14,360 nt of DNA from Clostridiales bacterium (GCA_019418545.1 DYBQ01000039.1:1-14360), one strand, 5' to 3'. Counted from the stretch's first letter, positions 1-7,447 are shown. Notes: a model not told the origin generated them from the letters alone. Translations and numbers: made by a program.

Positions 1-76
1 CATTGACCCCGACTGTAATGTGCTGCCCATGGTACCGGCAGGCGCTTCGGCAGAGGAGCCCATTTTGGAAATGTAA
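1..76 (+). CDS. ilvB: Acetolactate synthase large subunit, C-terminal end (partial)
   Basis: Only the last 24 codons are inside the window, read from base 2 to a TAA at 74-76. The tail reads IDPDCNVLPMVPAGASAEEP and ends in ILEM. The VLPMVP-GAS stretch is typical of the extreme C-terminus of thiamine-diphosphate-dependent acetolactate synthase (acetohydroxyacid synthase) catalytic subunits. The next gene is the matching regulatory subunit ilvN, 75 bp downstream on the same strand, which is the usual ilvBN order. The enzyme condenses pyruvate with pyruvate or with 2-oxobutanoate, the first shared step of valine, leucine and isoleucine synthesis. The identification rests on a short tail plus context, so an alternative catalytic paralogue (for example alsS-like) cannot be excluded, although those rarely sit next to ilvN. 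Confidence 0.85.
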   Translation, partial: IDPDCNVLPMVPAGASAEEPILEM

Positions 77-151
77 TTTGGCGAAATATCTTTGATTTTA
101 TTTACTCAATGTTTATTTTATAAACAATTATACTGAAAGGAAGCGAAACAC

Positions 152-643
152 ATGGAAAACCATCCCGAGAAGGATTATATTCTTTCCGTTTTGGCAGAAA
201 ACCATGCTGGCGTGCTGCTTCGGATTTCCGGTCTGTTCAGCCGCCGCTGCTATAACATTAAGAGTATCGTGGCTGCACAGACAGCTGATGCCAGCCAGTC
301 CGAAATTTTGATTGTAGTGACCGGTGACGACCGCATTGTGAAACAGGTAAAACGGCAGCTTGAAAAGCTGGTGGACATTGTACGGGTCACGGTGCTGGAT
401 AGAGAAAGCTCTGTGGTGCGGGAGCATATATTGCTCAAGGTTGCCCGCACAGAGGAAACCAGCGAGGCGCTGGTGGCGGTGGCCAACACATTCCATGCAG
501 GGGTTCTTTCCGTTACGGATACCTCTATGCTGGTGGAACTGACTGGAGACCCCCGGACACTGGATTCGTTTGTCAAGCTGTATCAGCCCTATGGAATTAA
601 AAAAATGCTCCGTACCGGCACCATGGCCGTTTCGGTAGAGTAA
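152..643 (+). CDS. ilvN: Acetolactate synthase small (regulatory) subunit
   Basis: A 163-residue protein, the normal length for the IlvN/IlvH family. Residues 9-79 form an ACT domain with the family hallmark LSVLAENHAGVLLRISGLF followed by SRR-YNI; Asn17 and Gly20 lie in the loop that binds the effector valine in characterised members. The KQVKRQLEKLVDIVRV segment (65-80) and the VVREH linker (88-92) are also typical. The C-terminal half (about 85-163) is the second domain, which activates the large subunit. The protein has no catalytic activity itself; it binds IlvB in the cytoplasm, raises its activity and gives feedback inhibition by branched-chain amino acids. The start is an ATG with AAAGGAAG at 136-143, eight bases upstream. 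It follows ilvB by 75 bp and precedes ilvA by 49 bp, so the three are probably co-transcribed. Confidence 0.95.
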   Translation: MENHPEKDYILSVLAENHAGVLLRISGLFSRRCYNIKSIVAAQTADASQSEILIVVTGDDRIVKQVKRQLEKLVDIVRVTVLDRESSVVREHILLKVARTEETSEALVAVANTFHAGVLSVTDTSMLVELTGDPRTLDSFVKLYQPYGIKKMLRTGTMAVSVE

Positions 644-692
644 ATTTTGAGTCATCTGATATTTTTGTAATGTAAAGGAAGGAAATGCCGTT

Positions 693-1895
693 ATGGTAAC
701 TCTCGATAAGGTTTATCACGCCGCTTATGTTTTGAAAGATGTAATTCGTACAACCGATATGATTGCAGCTCCCAACATCAACCCGGACTGCCAGGTGTTT
801 TTAAAAACAGAAAACCTACAGGTAACCGGCTCCTTTAAGGTGCGGGGCGCTTATTATAAAATTTCCCAGTTAACGGAAGAAGAAAAATCCCGAGGAGTCA
901 TTGCCTGCTCCGCAGGTAACCATGCCCAGGGAGTGGCACTGGCTGCTGCAAAAAACGGAATCCAGTCTATGATTTGTATTCCCGATGGCGCTCCCATTTC
1001 CAAGGTGGAGGCTACCAAACGGTATGGCGCACAGGTTACACTGGTACAGGGCGTGTATGACGATGCATACAATAAAGCCGTAGAAATGCAGCAGAAGAGC
1101 GGCGCTACCTTTATCCATCCTTTTAACGACGAAAATGTGATTGCCGGCCAGGGAACGATTGGCCTCGAAATTCTCAACCAGCTGCCCGATGTGGACGCTG
1201 TGATTGTGCCGGTGGGCGGCGGCGGATTGATTTCCGGTGTGGCGTTTGCCATTAAGAGCCTGAACCCCAACTGCAAAGTTTATGGCGTACAGGCCAGCGG
1301 CGCGCCCTCTATGGTACAGTCTCTGGAGCATCATAAAGCAGAATGTTTGCCCTGCGTTTCCACTATTGCCGACGGTATTGCCGTAAAAGAGCCTGGCAGC
1401 TTGACATTTGACATATGCAGCCAATATGTGGACGAAGTGGTAACCGTTACTGATGACGAAATTTCCACGGCCATTTTGGCTTTGATTGAGCAGCAGAAAC
1501 TGATTGCAGAGGGAGCCGGTGCGGTTTCGGTTGCAGCAGTTATGTTTAACAAGGTGGACGTTAAGGGCAAAAAGGTGGTCTGCCTGGTGTCCGGCGGCAA
1601 TATTGACGTAACGATTTTGTCCCGGGTGATTAACCGCGGCCTGCTAAAGGCTGGGCGCAGCGCTGACTTTACCATTGAACTGCCTGATAAGCCGGGCCAG
1701 CTGCAAAAGGTATCCTCCATTATTGCGGGGCTGGGCGCCAACGTGGTGGCGGTTCACCATGACCATGCCGGTGAGGATGCGGATATTACCGCCTGCTATC
1801 TGCGGATTAGCGTGGAAACCAAGGACCGCAACCATGTGGAAACCATTAAGCGAGAATTGCAGCGGGAAGGCTTCCGGCTGCGGGAACAAAAATAA
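693..1895 (+). CDS. ilvA: Threonine ammonia-lyase (threonine dehydratase) with C-terminal ACT domain
   Basis: A 400-residue PLP enzyme converting threonine to 2-oxobutanoate and ammonia, the entry step of isoleucine synthesis. The PLP lysine is Lys49 in GSFKVRGA. SAGNHAQG (73-80) is the substrate/cofactor Asn loop, VGGGG (174-178) is the tetraglycine phosphate-binding loop, and SGGN (300-303) is the C-terminal cofactor contact. Residues 325-400 form a single ACT-type domain starting at FTIELPDKPGQLQKV, so this is the ~400-residue form common in Clostridia and Actinobacteria rather than the ~510-residue E. coli IlvA with a double regulatory domain. A catabolic TdcB-like role is possible for this architecture, but the position directly after ilvBN favours biosynthesis, because 2-oxobutanoate is the substrate AHAS needs for isoleucine. 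The ATG at 693 has AAAGGAAGGA at 674-683. No strong terminator follows. Confidence 0.93.
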   Translation: MVTLDKVYHAAYVLKDVIRTTDMIAAPNINPDCQVFLKTENLQVTGSFKVRGAYYKISQLTEEEKSRGVIACSAGNHAQGVALAAAKNGIQSMICIPDGAPISKVEATKRYGAQVTLVQGVYDDAYNKAVEMQQKSGATFIHPFNDENVIAGQGTIGLEILNQLPDVDAVIVPVGGGGLISGVAFAIKSLNPNCKVYGVQASGAPSMVQSLEHHKAECLPCVSTIADGIAVKEPGSLTFDICSQYVDEVVTVTDDEISTAILALIEQQKLIAEGAGAVSVAAVMFNKVDVKGKKVVCLVSGGNIDVTILSRVINRGLLKAGRSADFTIELPDKPGQLQKVSSIIAGLGANVVAVHHDHAGEDADITACYLRISVETKDRNHVETIKRELQREGFRLREQK

Positions 1896-1930
1896 GAGCA
1901 CTTTGGCCCAAAAAGATTTCTTTGGGAAAA

Positions 1931-1960
1931 TTTACACTCGGGTGATGGTTTTTTCATAAA
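1931..1960 (+). promoter_or_regulatory. Weak candidate sigma-A promoter upstream of the M3 peptidase
   Basis: TTTACA at 1931-1936 resembles a -35 box, and CATAAA at 1955-1960 is a possible -10 box with an 18-bp spacer. The 126-bp gap between ilvA and the peptidase suggests a separate promoter, but the -10 matches only four of six consensus positions. Confidence 0.3.
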
Positions 1961-2021
1961 AATAGCGCACAATAGGAATCAGAATCTTCCCAAAAATGGG
2001 AGCAGAAAAGGAGAACCGGTT

Positions 2022-3707
2022 ATGAAATTCCAAGATATGAAATATTATCGCCCGGATATGGCGGCCATTGAGATGGCATATCGAGACCTTGCCCAGCGGT
2101 TTCCCCTGTGTGATACGGCAGAAGCACAGCTGAAGCTGCTGGATTCCCACGAAAAGCTGTTGGGGGACGTGCGCACCATGGCCAATTTGGCCTACATCCG
2201 CAGCAGCATGGACACCACAGATATCTTTTATAAGGAAGAACAAAATTTCTTTGACGAGAACATGCCGCGGCTGCAGGAATATGTACAGCAGTTTTTGGAT
2301 GCCGTATTGGAATCCTGTTTCCGTCCAGAGCTGGAAAAGGTGACAGGGGAACTGTTTTTCCGGAACCTGGAAATTGCCAAAAAGACGTTTTCCCCGTCCA
2401 TTATTTCCCTGATGCAGGAGGAAAACAAGCTGGCAACCGAATATGAACAGCTGCTGGCTTCGGCAGATATCAGCATTGGGGGAGAACAGTGCAATTTATC
2501 CGAAATTATCCGCTATCAAACGTCGCCAAACCGGAAGCTGCGGCAGGAAGCTTGGGAAAAAACCGACGCTTTTTTTGCGGAGCATGGACAGCGGCTGGAC
2601 GAAATTTATGACGCGCTGGTCAAATGCCGCACGGAGCAGGCGCGAAAGCTGGGATATCAAAACTTTGTCCGGCTGGGCTATGACCGGCTGGGCCGCAATT
2701 GCTATTCTCCCGCAGATGTAGAAGCTTTCCGGGAGCAGGTAGCGCGGGATTTGGTTCCGGTGGTACAAAAGCTGAAGGAAAAGCAGGCTGCCCGTCTGGA
2801 AGTTTCCAACCTGTGTTTTTGGGATGAGGACACCCTTTTGCCGGAAGGGAATCCCAAACCAGCTGGCGGGGAAAAAGAGCTGGTGGAAGCTGCGGCCGCT
2901 ATGTATCGCGCCATGAGCCCCCAAACCGCAGAGTTTTTCGATTTTATGCTGGAAAATGAGCTGTTCGATTTGATGAGCAAAAAAGGGAAGGCAGGCGGCG
3001 GTTATTGCACGGACATTCCCAACTATAAAAGCCCCTTTATCTTTGCCAATTTTAACGGAACTGTGGATGATGTAGAGGTCTTGACCCATGAGGCCGGCCA
3101 TGCCTTTGCCGCTTATCGTGCCCGGAATTTGCGGTATCTGGAAAACATGACCCCCACCATGGAGAGTGCGGAAGTCCATTCCATGACCATGGAGTTGATG
3201 GCCCGTCCCTGGGAGGAAGGGTTCTTTGGCGAAAAAGCGGAGGTTTTCCGCTCGTATCAGCTGGAAAATTGCCTGGACTTTATCCCCTATGGCACCATGG
3301 TAGACGAATTCCAAACAAGAGTCTATGAGTACCCGGAGCTTTCCCCCGTGCAGCGTAAGGAGTTGTGGGCTCAGCTGGAAAAGAAGTACCGTCCTTGGCT
3401 GAGCTTTGAGGGATTGCCATATTTTGAGGCTGGCGGATATTACCAGTGGAAGCATCATATTTATTCCAGTCCCATGTATTATATTGATTATTGTTTGGCG
3501 CAGATTACTGCACTGGAATTCTGGGAGCTTTCGGAAAAAGATTGGCGGGGTGCCTTTGCGCGGTATCTGGATTTTGTAAACAGTGCCGGAGAAAAAACCT
3601 TCCGCGGGTTGGTACACGGAGCCGGTTTAAAACTTCCCTTTGAAACAGGTTGTGTCAAGGAAACTGTAGGAAAGGTTCTGAACTATCTGGAAAAGCATCC
3701 GTTATGA
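2022..3707 (+). CDS. M3 family oligoendopeptidase (PepF-like zinc metallopeptidase)
   Basis: A 561-residue cytoplasmic metallopeptidase of family M3, expected to cleave short peptides during intracellular peptide turnover. The zinc motif is HEAGH at residues 356-360 (His356, His360 as ligands, Glu357 as general base). The third ligand is probably Glu384 in the downstream segment ESAEVHSMTMELM (381-393), which is highly typical of M3 oligopeptidases of the PepF/M3B group. The N-terminal ~200 residues are helical and fit the lid of M3 enzymes. There is no signal peptide or membrane segment. The length is near the usual 560-600. The start ATG is preceded by AAAAGGAG at 2006-2013, eight bases away. 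It lies 126 bp after ilvA and ends at a strong hairpin, so it is probably its own unit or the last gene of the ilv transcript. The substrate range cannot be told from sequence. Confidence 0.93.
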   Translation: MKFQDMKYYRPDMAAIEMAYRDLAQRFPLCDTAEAQLKLLDSHEKLLGDVRTMANLAYIRSSMDTTDIFYKEEQNFFDENMPRLQEYVQQFLDAVLESCFRPELEKVTGELFFRNLEIAKKTFSPSIISLMQEENKLATEYEQLLASADISIGGEQCNLSEIIRYQTSPNRKLRQEAWEKTDAFFAEHGQRLDEIYDALVKCRTEQARKLGYQNFVRLGYDRLGRNCYSPADVEAFREQVARDLVPVVQKLKEKQAARLEVSNLCFWDEDTLLPEGNPKPAGGEKELVEAAAAMYRAMSPQTAEFFDFMLENELFDLMSKKGKAGGGYCTDIPNYKSPFIFANFNGTVDDVEVLTHEAGHAFAAYRARNLRYLENMTPTMESAEVHSMTMELMARPWEEGFFGEKAEVFRSYQLENCLDFIPYGTMVDEFQTRVYEYPELSPVQRKELWAQLEKKYRPWLSFEGLPYFEAGGYYQWKHHIYSSPMYYIDYCLAQITALEFWELSEKDWRGAFARYLDFVNSAGEKTFRGLVHGAGLKLPFETGCVKETVGKVLNYLEKHPL

Positions 3708-3723
3708 TAAAATAAGCATATAG

Positions 3724-3761
3724 AAAGCCGGAAACTGTTATGAAAACAGTTTCCGGCTTTT
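3724..3761. terminator. Bidirectional Rho-independent terminator between convergent genes
   Basis: A perfect 16-bp inverted repeat (3724-3739 and 3745-3760) with a 5-base loop; the arms carry GCCGGAAACTG and its complement. TTTT ends the + strand stem. On the minus strand the run after the stem is only TTT. It sits 16 bp after the peptidase stop and 26 bp beyond the stop of the convergent membrane protein gene, so it can end both transcripts. Confidence 0.85.
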
Positions 3762-3786
3762 GGCTTATATGATAGAGAAATTTTTC

Positions 3787-4440
3787 TTATGCTTCTTGGC
3801 GGCAAAGCGCTGAAATATGAGAAATGAGCGGGAAGTGCCGGTTAAAGATATTGACGATTTTTCCCACAATCAAAGCGGAGATGATGGTTCCCAGTCCCAG
3901 ACCTTTGAGTTGGAAGAAAAAAATAAACGACAGGGAAGCAGCCAGCGCTACCAAAGTGACATCAAAAGCAATTTTAACGCTTCCGAATTTTTTGTGGAGC
4001 ACGATGGAAATTGCCTTTACAACTCCCTCACCGGGAACCATTAACACATTGGGAGCTACCTCAATGCTGATTCCCAAAGCCAGAATGGTGCAGCCTATCA
4101 GCAAAGCCAACAGCTGTTCCCACCACAGGTTTGGCTCAAGCCAATACAACAGGTTCATACTCACATCAATAATCAAACTGAAAATGACATTGACGCCCAA
4201 TTGCAGCAGCTGTATCCACTGGAATTTGCGCCGTAAAAGAAGAATTTGCGCCAAAATAAAAAAGGTGTTCATAATAAAGGTAAATCCTCCCAGTGTTAAA
4301 GGAAATCGAAAGCTGAGTACATAGGGCAGGCTGGAAATGGGAGAGGTTCCCAGTGCCGCCTTGGTAATCAGTGCAACGCCAAACGAATTGAGAATCACAC
4401 CAAAAAGGAAATACCCATATCGATAACACCATTTTTTCAT
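3787..4440 (-). CDS. YczE/YitT-like integral membrane protein (DUF6198-type)
   Basis: A 217-residue polytopic membrane protein with about five or six hydrophobic helices (around 10-28, 50-70, 78-98, 108-126, 157-177, 180-198). Conserved features I associate with the YczE/YyaS family are the N-terminal GVALITKAALGTSPISSLPY (residues 21-40), the PGEG turn at 136-139, and GLGLGTIISAL near the end (180-190). The biochemical function of this family is unknown. It is the second gene of a two-gene operon: its ATG overlaps the stop of the MarR gene in an ATGA, implying translational coupling. By analogy with other MarR-linked membrane genes it may move or protect against a small molecule, but that is inference. 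The C-terminal ~15 residues are cytosolic and basic. The start is fixed by the coupling overlap. Confidence 0.8.
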   Translation of the reverse strand: MKKWCYRYGYFLFGVILNSFGVALITKAALGTSPISSLPYVLSFRFPLTLGGFTFIMNTFFILAQILLLRRKFQWIQLLQLGVNVIFSLIIDVSMNLLYWLEPNLWWEQLLALLIGCTILALGISIEVAPNVLMVPGEGVVKAISIVLHKKFGSVKIAFDVTLVALAASLSFIFFFQLKGLGLGTIISALIVGKIVNIFNRHFPLISHISALCRQEA

Positions 4441-4871
4441 ATTTTGTCCTCCAGTTTTTCCAAGTTTTTCATAATTTTTTGAAAGGTAGCCAAAAACGCT
4501 TTCTGTTCTTCTTCCGATATCCCTTCCATTGCCAGAGCGTCCACTCGTTTACAGATTTCACCGGTACGTTTGGCCCAATAAGCCCCCTCTTCAGTCAAAA
4601 ATACCAGCATATGCCGCCGGTCATTTTCAGACGGGCTGCGGAAAATAAGATTTTTGTTTTCCATCCGGGAAAGAAGGCTCGTGACAGTGGATTTATCCAA
4701 TGCACACCCACGTCCAATTTCTTTTTGGGTACATCCATTGTGCTCCCGTAGAAATTCCAAAATCTTAGGCTGACCGGGCAGCAGTTCCCATTTTCCGGTT
4801 TGAGAGGTGATGGCGTGGTTAGAATGATTAAACCCCAACATCAATAAATAATGCAGGTCATTTCGGTTCAT
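4437..4871 (-). CDS. MarR family transcriptional regulator
   Basis: A 144-residue winged helix-turn-helix protein. The recognition helix-turn-helix spans about 48-73 (TQKEIGRGCALDKSTVTSLLSRM), followed by the beta-wing with the family signature DRR (84-86) and the FLTEEG segment (91-96). Helices at the N-terminus (1-25) and C-terminus (105-140) are the usual dimerisation elements. Members are dimeric repressors released by small phenolic or other ligands, or by cysteine oxidation; here Cys47, Cys56 and Cys107 are present, but their role is unknown. The ATG has AGGAG seven bases upstream (+ strand CTCCT at 4879-4883). It is the first gene of an operon with the YczE-like protein and lies just behind a strong promoter overlapped by a palindrome, so negative autoregulation is likely. 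Confidence 0.93.
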   Translation of the reverse strand: MNRNDLHYLLMLGFNHSNHAITSQTGKWELLPGQPKILEFLREHNGCTQKEIGRGCALDKSTVTSLLSRMENKNLIFRSPSENDRRHMLVFLTEEGAYWAKRTGEICKRVDALAMEGISEEEQKAFLATFQKIMKNLEKLEDKI

Positions 4872-4890
4872 AGTTCTGCTCCTGTTCCAT

Positions 4891-4912
4891 AATAGTTTGC
4901 ATACAAACTATT
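4891..4912. promoter_or_regulatory. Probable MarR operator (9+9 palindrome)
   Basis: A perfect inverted repeat: AATAGTTTG at 4891-4899 and its complement at 4904-4912, separated by CATA. It covers the predicted transcription start, about 7 bases past the -10 box, and ends 8 bases before the ribosome site. Size and symmetry fit a MarR dimer site. Binding is inferred. Confidence 0.8.
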
Positions 4913-4916
4913 AAGC

Positions 4917-4945
4917 AGTATATACCTGTACTTCTGACTTGTCAA
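4917..4945 (-). promoter_or_regulatory. Sigma-A promoter of the marR-yczE-like operon
   Basis: Read on the minus strand, a perfect -35 TTGACA (4940-4945) and -10 TATACT (4917-4922, five of six) are separated by the ideal 17 bp. The -35 box lies inside a second, looser dyad (TGTACT at 4927-4932 with AGTACA at 4954-4959), which may be an extra regulator contact. Confidence 0.88.
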
Positions 4946-4972
4946 GAAATGACAGTACAAATCTCCAATACG

Positions 4973-5005
4973 AAAAAACCGGCTGACAATTGTCAACCGG
5001 TTTTG
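4973..5005 (-). terminator. Rho-independent terminator after the CmpB-family gene
   Basis: A hairpin with ten-base arms (ACCGGTTGAC read on the minus strand, one G-T wobble) closing on an AATT loop, followed on the minus strand by six T. It begins about 15 bp after the stop of the gene ending at 5020 and separates it from the marR promoter. The + strand also has a TTTT run, so it may work both ways. Confidence 0.88.
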
Positions 5006-5019
5006 TTCAAAACAGAAAA

Positions 5020-5817
5020 CTATAATTTTTTTTTCCCGGAGCGGCGTTTTTGCCATTCCTGTTGGAGCCACAAAAAAGGCTCCACATTGCGAAGCGGTTT
5101 CATGGTGGGAAAGGCCCGGAGCAGCCGGCGCTGGGAAGGGGTGGAACGCTCCAGACGGGAGAGGCGTTCCCGGAAAGATTGTACCGCCGGATTATCAGTC
5201 AGATAATCAGAAAGGGCGGCATGGGCAGCTTTTAAAGGGGTCCCGGTAGCCCGGAATTCATCCAAAAGCTGCTGGAGCTGTTTGAGTTTCCCGTTGAGAG
5301 TAAGAATCGTGCGCAAAGTAAGGATGGTATCCGTGAGAAAATAGAGCAAAATAGCTGTAAAAATCCATGGACGGAGAATAGAAGGAATCAAATGGAGAAC
5401 ATGTACCAGGAAGGGATGGAGAAGGAGCATGGTGAGAAGGCACAATAAACCAAACAGAATGGAATTGAGCAGGCAGATACGCCCCTTATAATTAAACCGG
5501 TTTTGGGAATAGTCCCACCAGGTTGTATGAAACATGGTTTCCAGCAGCCATCCGGTAATATATTCCAGCACGGTGGTGAGGACAGTGCCAGCCACAAATA
5601 CCAATGGGATTTCAATATATGGAGGAAAACCGGTAAAGGGATGAAGAGCACTGGTAATTAACAAGCCTCCAATCCCATAAACGGGGCAAAAAGGACCATT
5701 TAAAAATCCCCGATTCGTCCATTTTTTAAACAGGAAAGAGCAAAAAATACTCTCACAAAGCCAGCCTAAAAAACTGTATATGGTAAACAGAAAACATAGC
5801 AATTCAACCGGATGCAT
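5020..5817 (-). CDS. CmpB-family membrane protein (PF06541, 'putative ABC-transporter type IV')
   Basis: A 265-residue membrane protein. The first ~170 residues hold about five TM helices (around 4-23, 43-60, 69-92, 115-140, 150-170) with strongly conserved blocks typical of PF06541: FLNGPFCPVYGIG (38-50) and YITGWLLETMFHTTWWDYS continuing to FNYKGRICL (86-116). The tail (175-265) is a charged, cytosolic helical extension ending in KRRSGKKKL. No ATPase is adjacent, so the 'ABC transporter' family name is not supported by context; the function is unknown. I place the start at ATG 5817, not the in-frame TTG at 5835, because AAAGGA (minus strand, 5825-5830) stands seven bases before this ATG and would lie inside the coding region of the longer form. 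It follows the flippase gene by about 70 bp on the same strand and is probably co-transcribed. It ends at a terminator. Confidence 0.85.
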   Translation of the reverse strand: MHPVELLCFLFTIYSFLGWLCESIFCSFLFKKWTNRGFLNGPFCPVYGIGGLLITSALHPFTGFPPYIEIPLVFVAGTVLTTVLEYITGWLLETMFHTTWWDYSQNRFNYKGRICLLNSILFGLLCLLTMLLLHPFLVHVLHLIPSILRPWIFTAILLYFLTDTILTLRTILTLNGKLKQLQQLLDEFRATGTPLKAAHAALSDYLTDNPAVQSFRERLSRLERSTPSQRRLLRAFPTMKPLRNVEPFLWLQQEWQKRRSGKKKL

Positions 5818-5824
5818 AGCAGAA

Positions 5825-5830
5825 TCCTTT
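5825..5830 (-). promoter_or_regulatory. Ribosome binding site deciding start 5817
   Basis: AAAGGA on the minus strand, 7 bases before ATG 5817. It overlaps the first codons of the longer TTG-initiated frame, which argues against that frame. Confidence 0.8.
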
Positions 5831-5888
5831 CTCAACAGGGCCTTTTGGGAAAAGCCATTTTACATCTTTTTCTGTTTCCAGTGTAAAC

Positions 5889-7421
5889 CTATTTGGCGGC
5901 ATTTGTCAATGAATGGAGAGAAAATAACGTCTTTCGTTTTTGTAAGATACCATTTGTAATTCTCATAAACAAAAGGTACAGGGCTCCCGTACACAATATG
6001 GCACTTCCAATTTCTACAGAAACAGGAAGTGTTGTCAGAGGCAGCTTTTGCCACAGGAAAATACAACTGGAGGCTATTAGGAAGGGAAGGATAATCCAGT
6101 GGAAAAGAGAAAAATTTACTTTGGCGGTTTTCAGCAGCTGGGAAAGGCTCAGTGTAACATTGAGAATTCCACAGGTATACAGGATGATAAAATATCCCTT
6201 CAGTCCCAAAATAGGGAGGAGGACTGCCATCAGCGTAACGCGCAGGGAAGCATCCAGTGTATTGTAGAGCAAAGAGCGGATTTGCTGGTCAAGGCCTTTT
6301 AGCAGGCCATCGGTTACCATGTCCAAATATAATAAGGGCACCAGCGGTGCCAGCATCCGAAGAAGCTTTCCGGCTTCCTGGCTGCGATAGAATAAGAGTC
6401 CCAGTTCTTCCCCAAAGGCAAAAAAGAAACAGGCCGTAAAAATTGAAAACAATAGAGTCATTCGCAAGGAGCGCTCTGTCCCGGAAGAAATAGATTGATT
6501 TTTTCCCGCAGCCAACGATTCTGACATTTCGGGGATGAGCAGGGAGGCAAAGGCGCCCAAAAAACAGGACGGGAAAAACAGCATGGGCATCACCATCCCC
6601 TGCAGCATCCCATATTGGGCCAGAGCCGCTGTGGCCGAAGCACCGCATTTTCTCAGTCCCAGAGGAATGAGCAGGTTTTCGGCAGCAGAAAGGATACTTC
6701 TGGCAGCGTGGCTCAATGTACTGGGAAGGGTAATGTGGAGAATCGCCTTCCCTGCACTGGTACAGGGCTGGTTTTGAGGGCTTTTAAAGCGACGCACATG
6801 GAGCCGGTATAGCACAAAGGAACACCCACAGGAAACCGCTTCGCCTACAGTCGCCCCCATCATGGAAAGCAGACAGGCATCCGCAATCGTCTTTGGAGAA
6901 AAGGCCAAAAAAACAAATACAGTCAACGAAATGGTAGCAAGCTGCTCGGCAAATTCACTGGCTGCCGAGCGCAGCACTCCACGTACCGCCAGAAAATAGC
7001 CCCGCATACAGGAGCTGAGCGCCATGAAGGGCAGGCCGGGAATCAGCATTCGTAAAGCAGACGCCGAATTCCCGCCAAGAAATTTATCCGAGAGAAAATC
7101 TGCACTGCACCACAAAGCTGTGCAAGCCAGAAAACTCATGAGCAAGCTGAACCCGCAGCACCGTGCAACGGCAGAGGGAATAGTCCCCGGCTGCTTTTTT
7201 CCCATGGCGCCGGTGACCAGCCGGGTAACCGTGAGGCTCACCCCGGCGGTGGAAATCGATACTGCCGGGAGAAATACGGATAAAATGAGCTGATAGGCAC
7301 CCATTCCTTCCGCACCAATCATTTGTGAAAGCCATACGCGGAATCCCATATAGAGAAACCTTCCCGCCAGAGACGAGAGGGTGAGGATGATACCATTGAC
7401 AAGAAATGCCTTTTTTTTCAA
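5889..7421 (-). CDS. spoVB: SpoVB-like lipid II/polysaccharide flippase (MVF superfamily)
   Basis: A 510-residue polytopic membrane protein with about 14 predicted TM helices, of the MOP/MVF exporter superfamily. The N-terminus (FLVNGIILTLSSLAGRFLYM, then GAEGMGAYQLILSVF at 36-50) and the PGLPFMALSSCMRGYFLAVR segment (128-147) followed by SEFAEQ match SpoVB/YtgP proteins. In Bacillus, SpoVB acts in spore cortex formation, and relatives flip lipid-linked peptidoglycan precursors across the membrane; YtgP/MurJ-like vegetative paralogues look alike, so the exact role is uncertain. The start is a TTG at 7419-7421, supported by AAAAGGGGGG (minus strand, 7429-7438) seven bases before it; no ATG lies nearby. 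Codons 2-4 are a run of eight A. It is divergent from prmA, with a candidate sporulation promoter at 7448-7477, and leads into the CmpB-family gene. Confidence 0.87.
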   Translation of the reverse strand: MKKKAFLVNGIILTLSSLAGRFLYMGFRVWLSQMIGAEGMGAYQLILSVFLPAVSISTAGVSLTVTRLVTGAMGKKQPGTIPSAVARCCGFSLLMSFLACTALWCSADFLSDKFLGGNSASALRMLIPGLPFMALSSCMRGYFLAVRGVLRSAASEFAEQLATISLTVFVFLAFSPKTIADACLLSMMGATVGEAVSCGCSFVLYRLHVRRFKSPQNQPCTSAGKAILHITLPSTLSHAARSILSAAENLLIPLGLRKCGASATAALAQYGMLQGMVMPMLFFPSCFLGAFASLLIPEMSESLAAGKNQSISSGTERSLRMTLLFSIFTACFFFAFGEELGLLFYRSQEAGKLLRMLAPLVPLLYLDMVTDGLLKGLDQQIRSLLYNTLDASLRVTLMAVLLPILGLKGYFIILYTCGILNVTLSLSQLLKTAKVNFSLFHWIILPFLIASSCIFLWQKLPLTTLPVSVEIGSAILCTGALYLLFMRITNGILQKRKTLFSLHSLTNAAK

Positions 7422-7428
7422 ACTAATT

Positions 7429-7438
7429 CCCCCCTTTT
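7429..7438 (-). promoter_or_regulatory. Ribosome binding site supporting the TTG start of spoVB
   Basis: AAAAGGGGGG on the minus strand, 7 bases before the TTG at 7421. It fixes an unusual start codon that would otherwise be doubtful. Confidence 0.75.
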
Positions 7439-7447
7439 GCTGCTATC

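Noticed and set aside
92..134. A separate promoter between ilvB and ilvN (TTGATT with TATTTT, or TATACT at 129-134)
   Set aside because: The boxes are weak in an A/T-rich gap, and TATACT abuts the ribosome site, leaving no leader. Co-transcription from upstream is simpler.
1907..1926. A CCCAAA/TTTGGG hairpin after ilvA as a terminator
   Set aside because: Only six solid pairs, an A-C mismatch further in, and no T-run after it on the + strand (AAAATTT follows).
2496..3617. A 373-codon open frame on the minus strand
   Set aside because: It lies wholly opposite the M3 peptidase, whose zinc motif and family blocks are on the + strand. Its translation has no recognisable domain; it is a codon-bias shadow.
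5818..5835. TTG start at 5835 for the CmpB-family gene
   Set aside because: The ribosome site AAAGGA lies inside this extension and is ideally placed for ATG 5817.
7411..7418. Run of eight A (minus strand) in codons 2-4 of spoVB as a phase-variation switch
   Set aside because: Eight bases is short, the Lys-Lys-Lys start is common, and no evidence of length variation is available.
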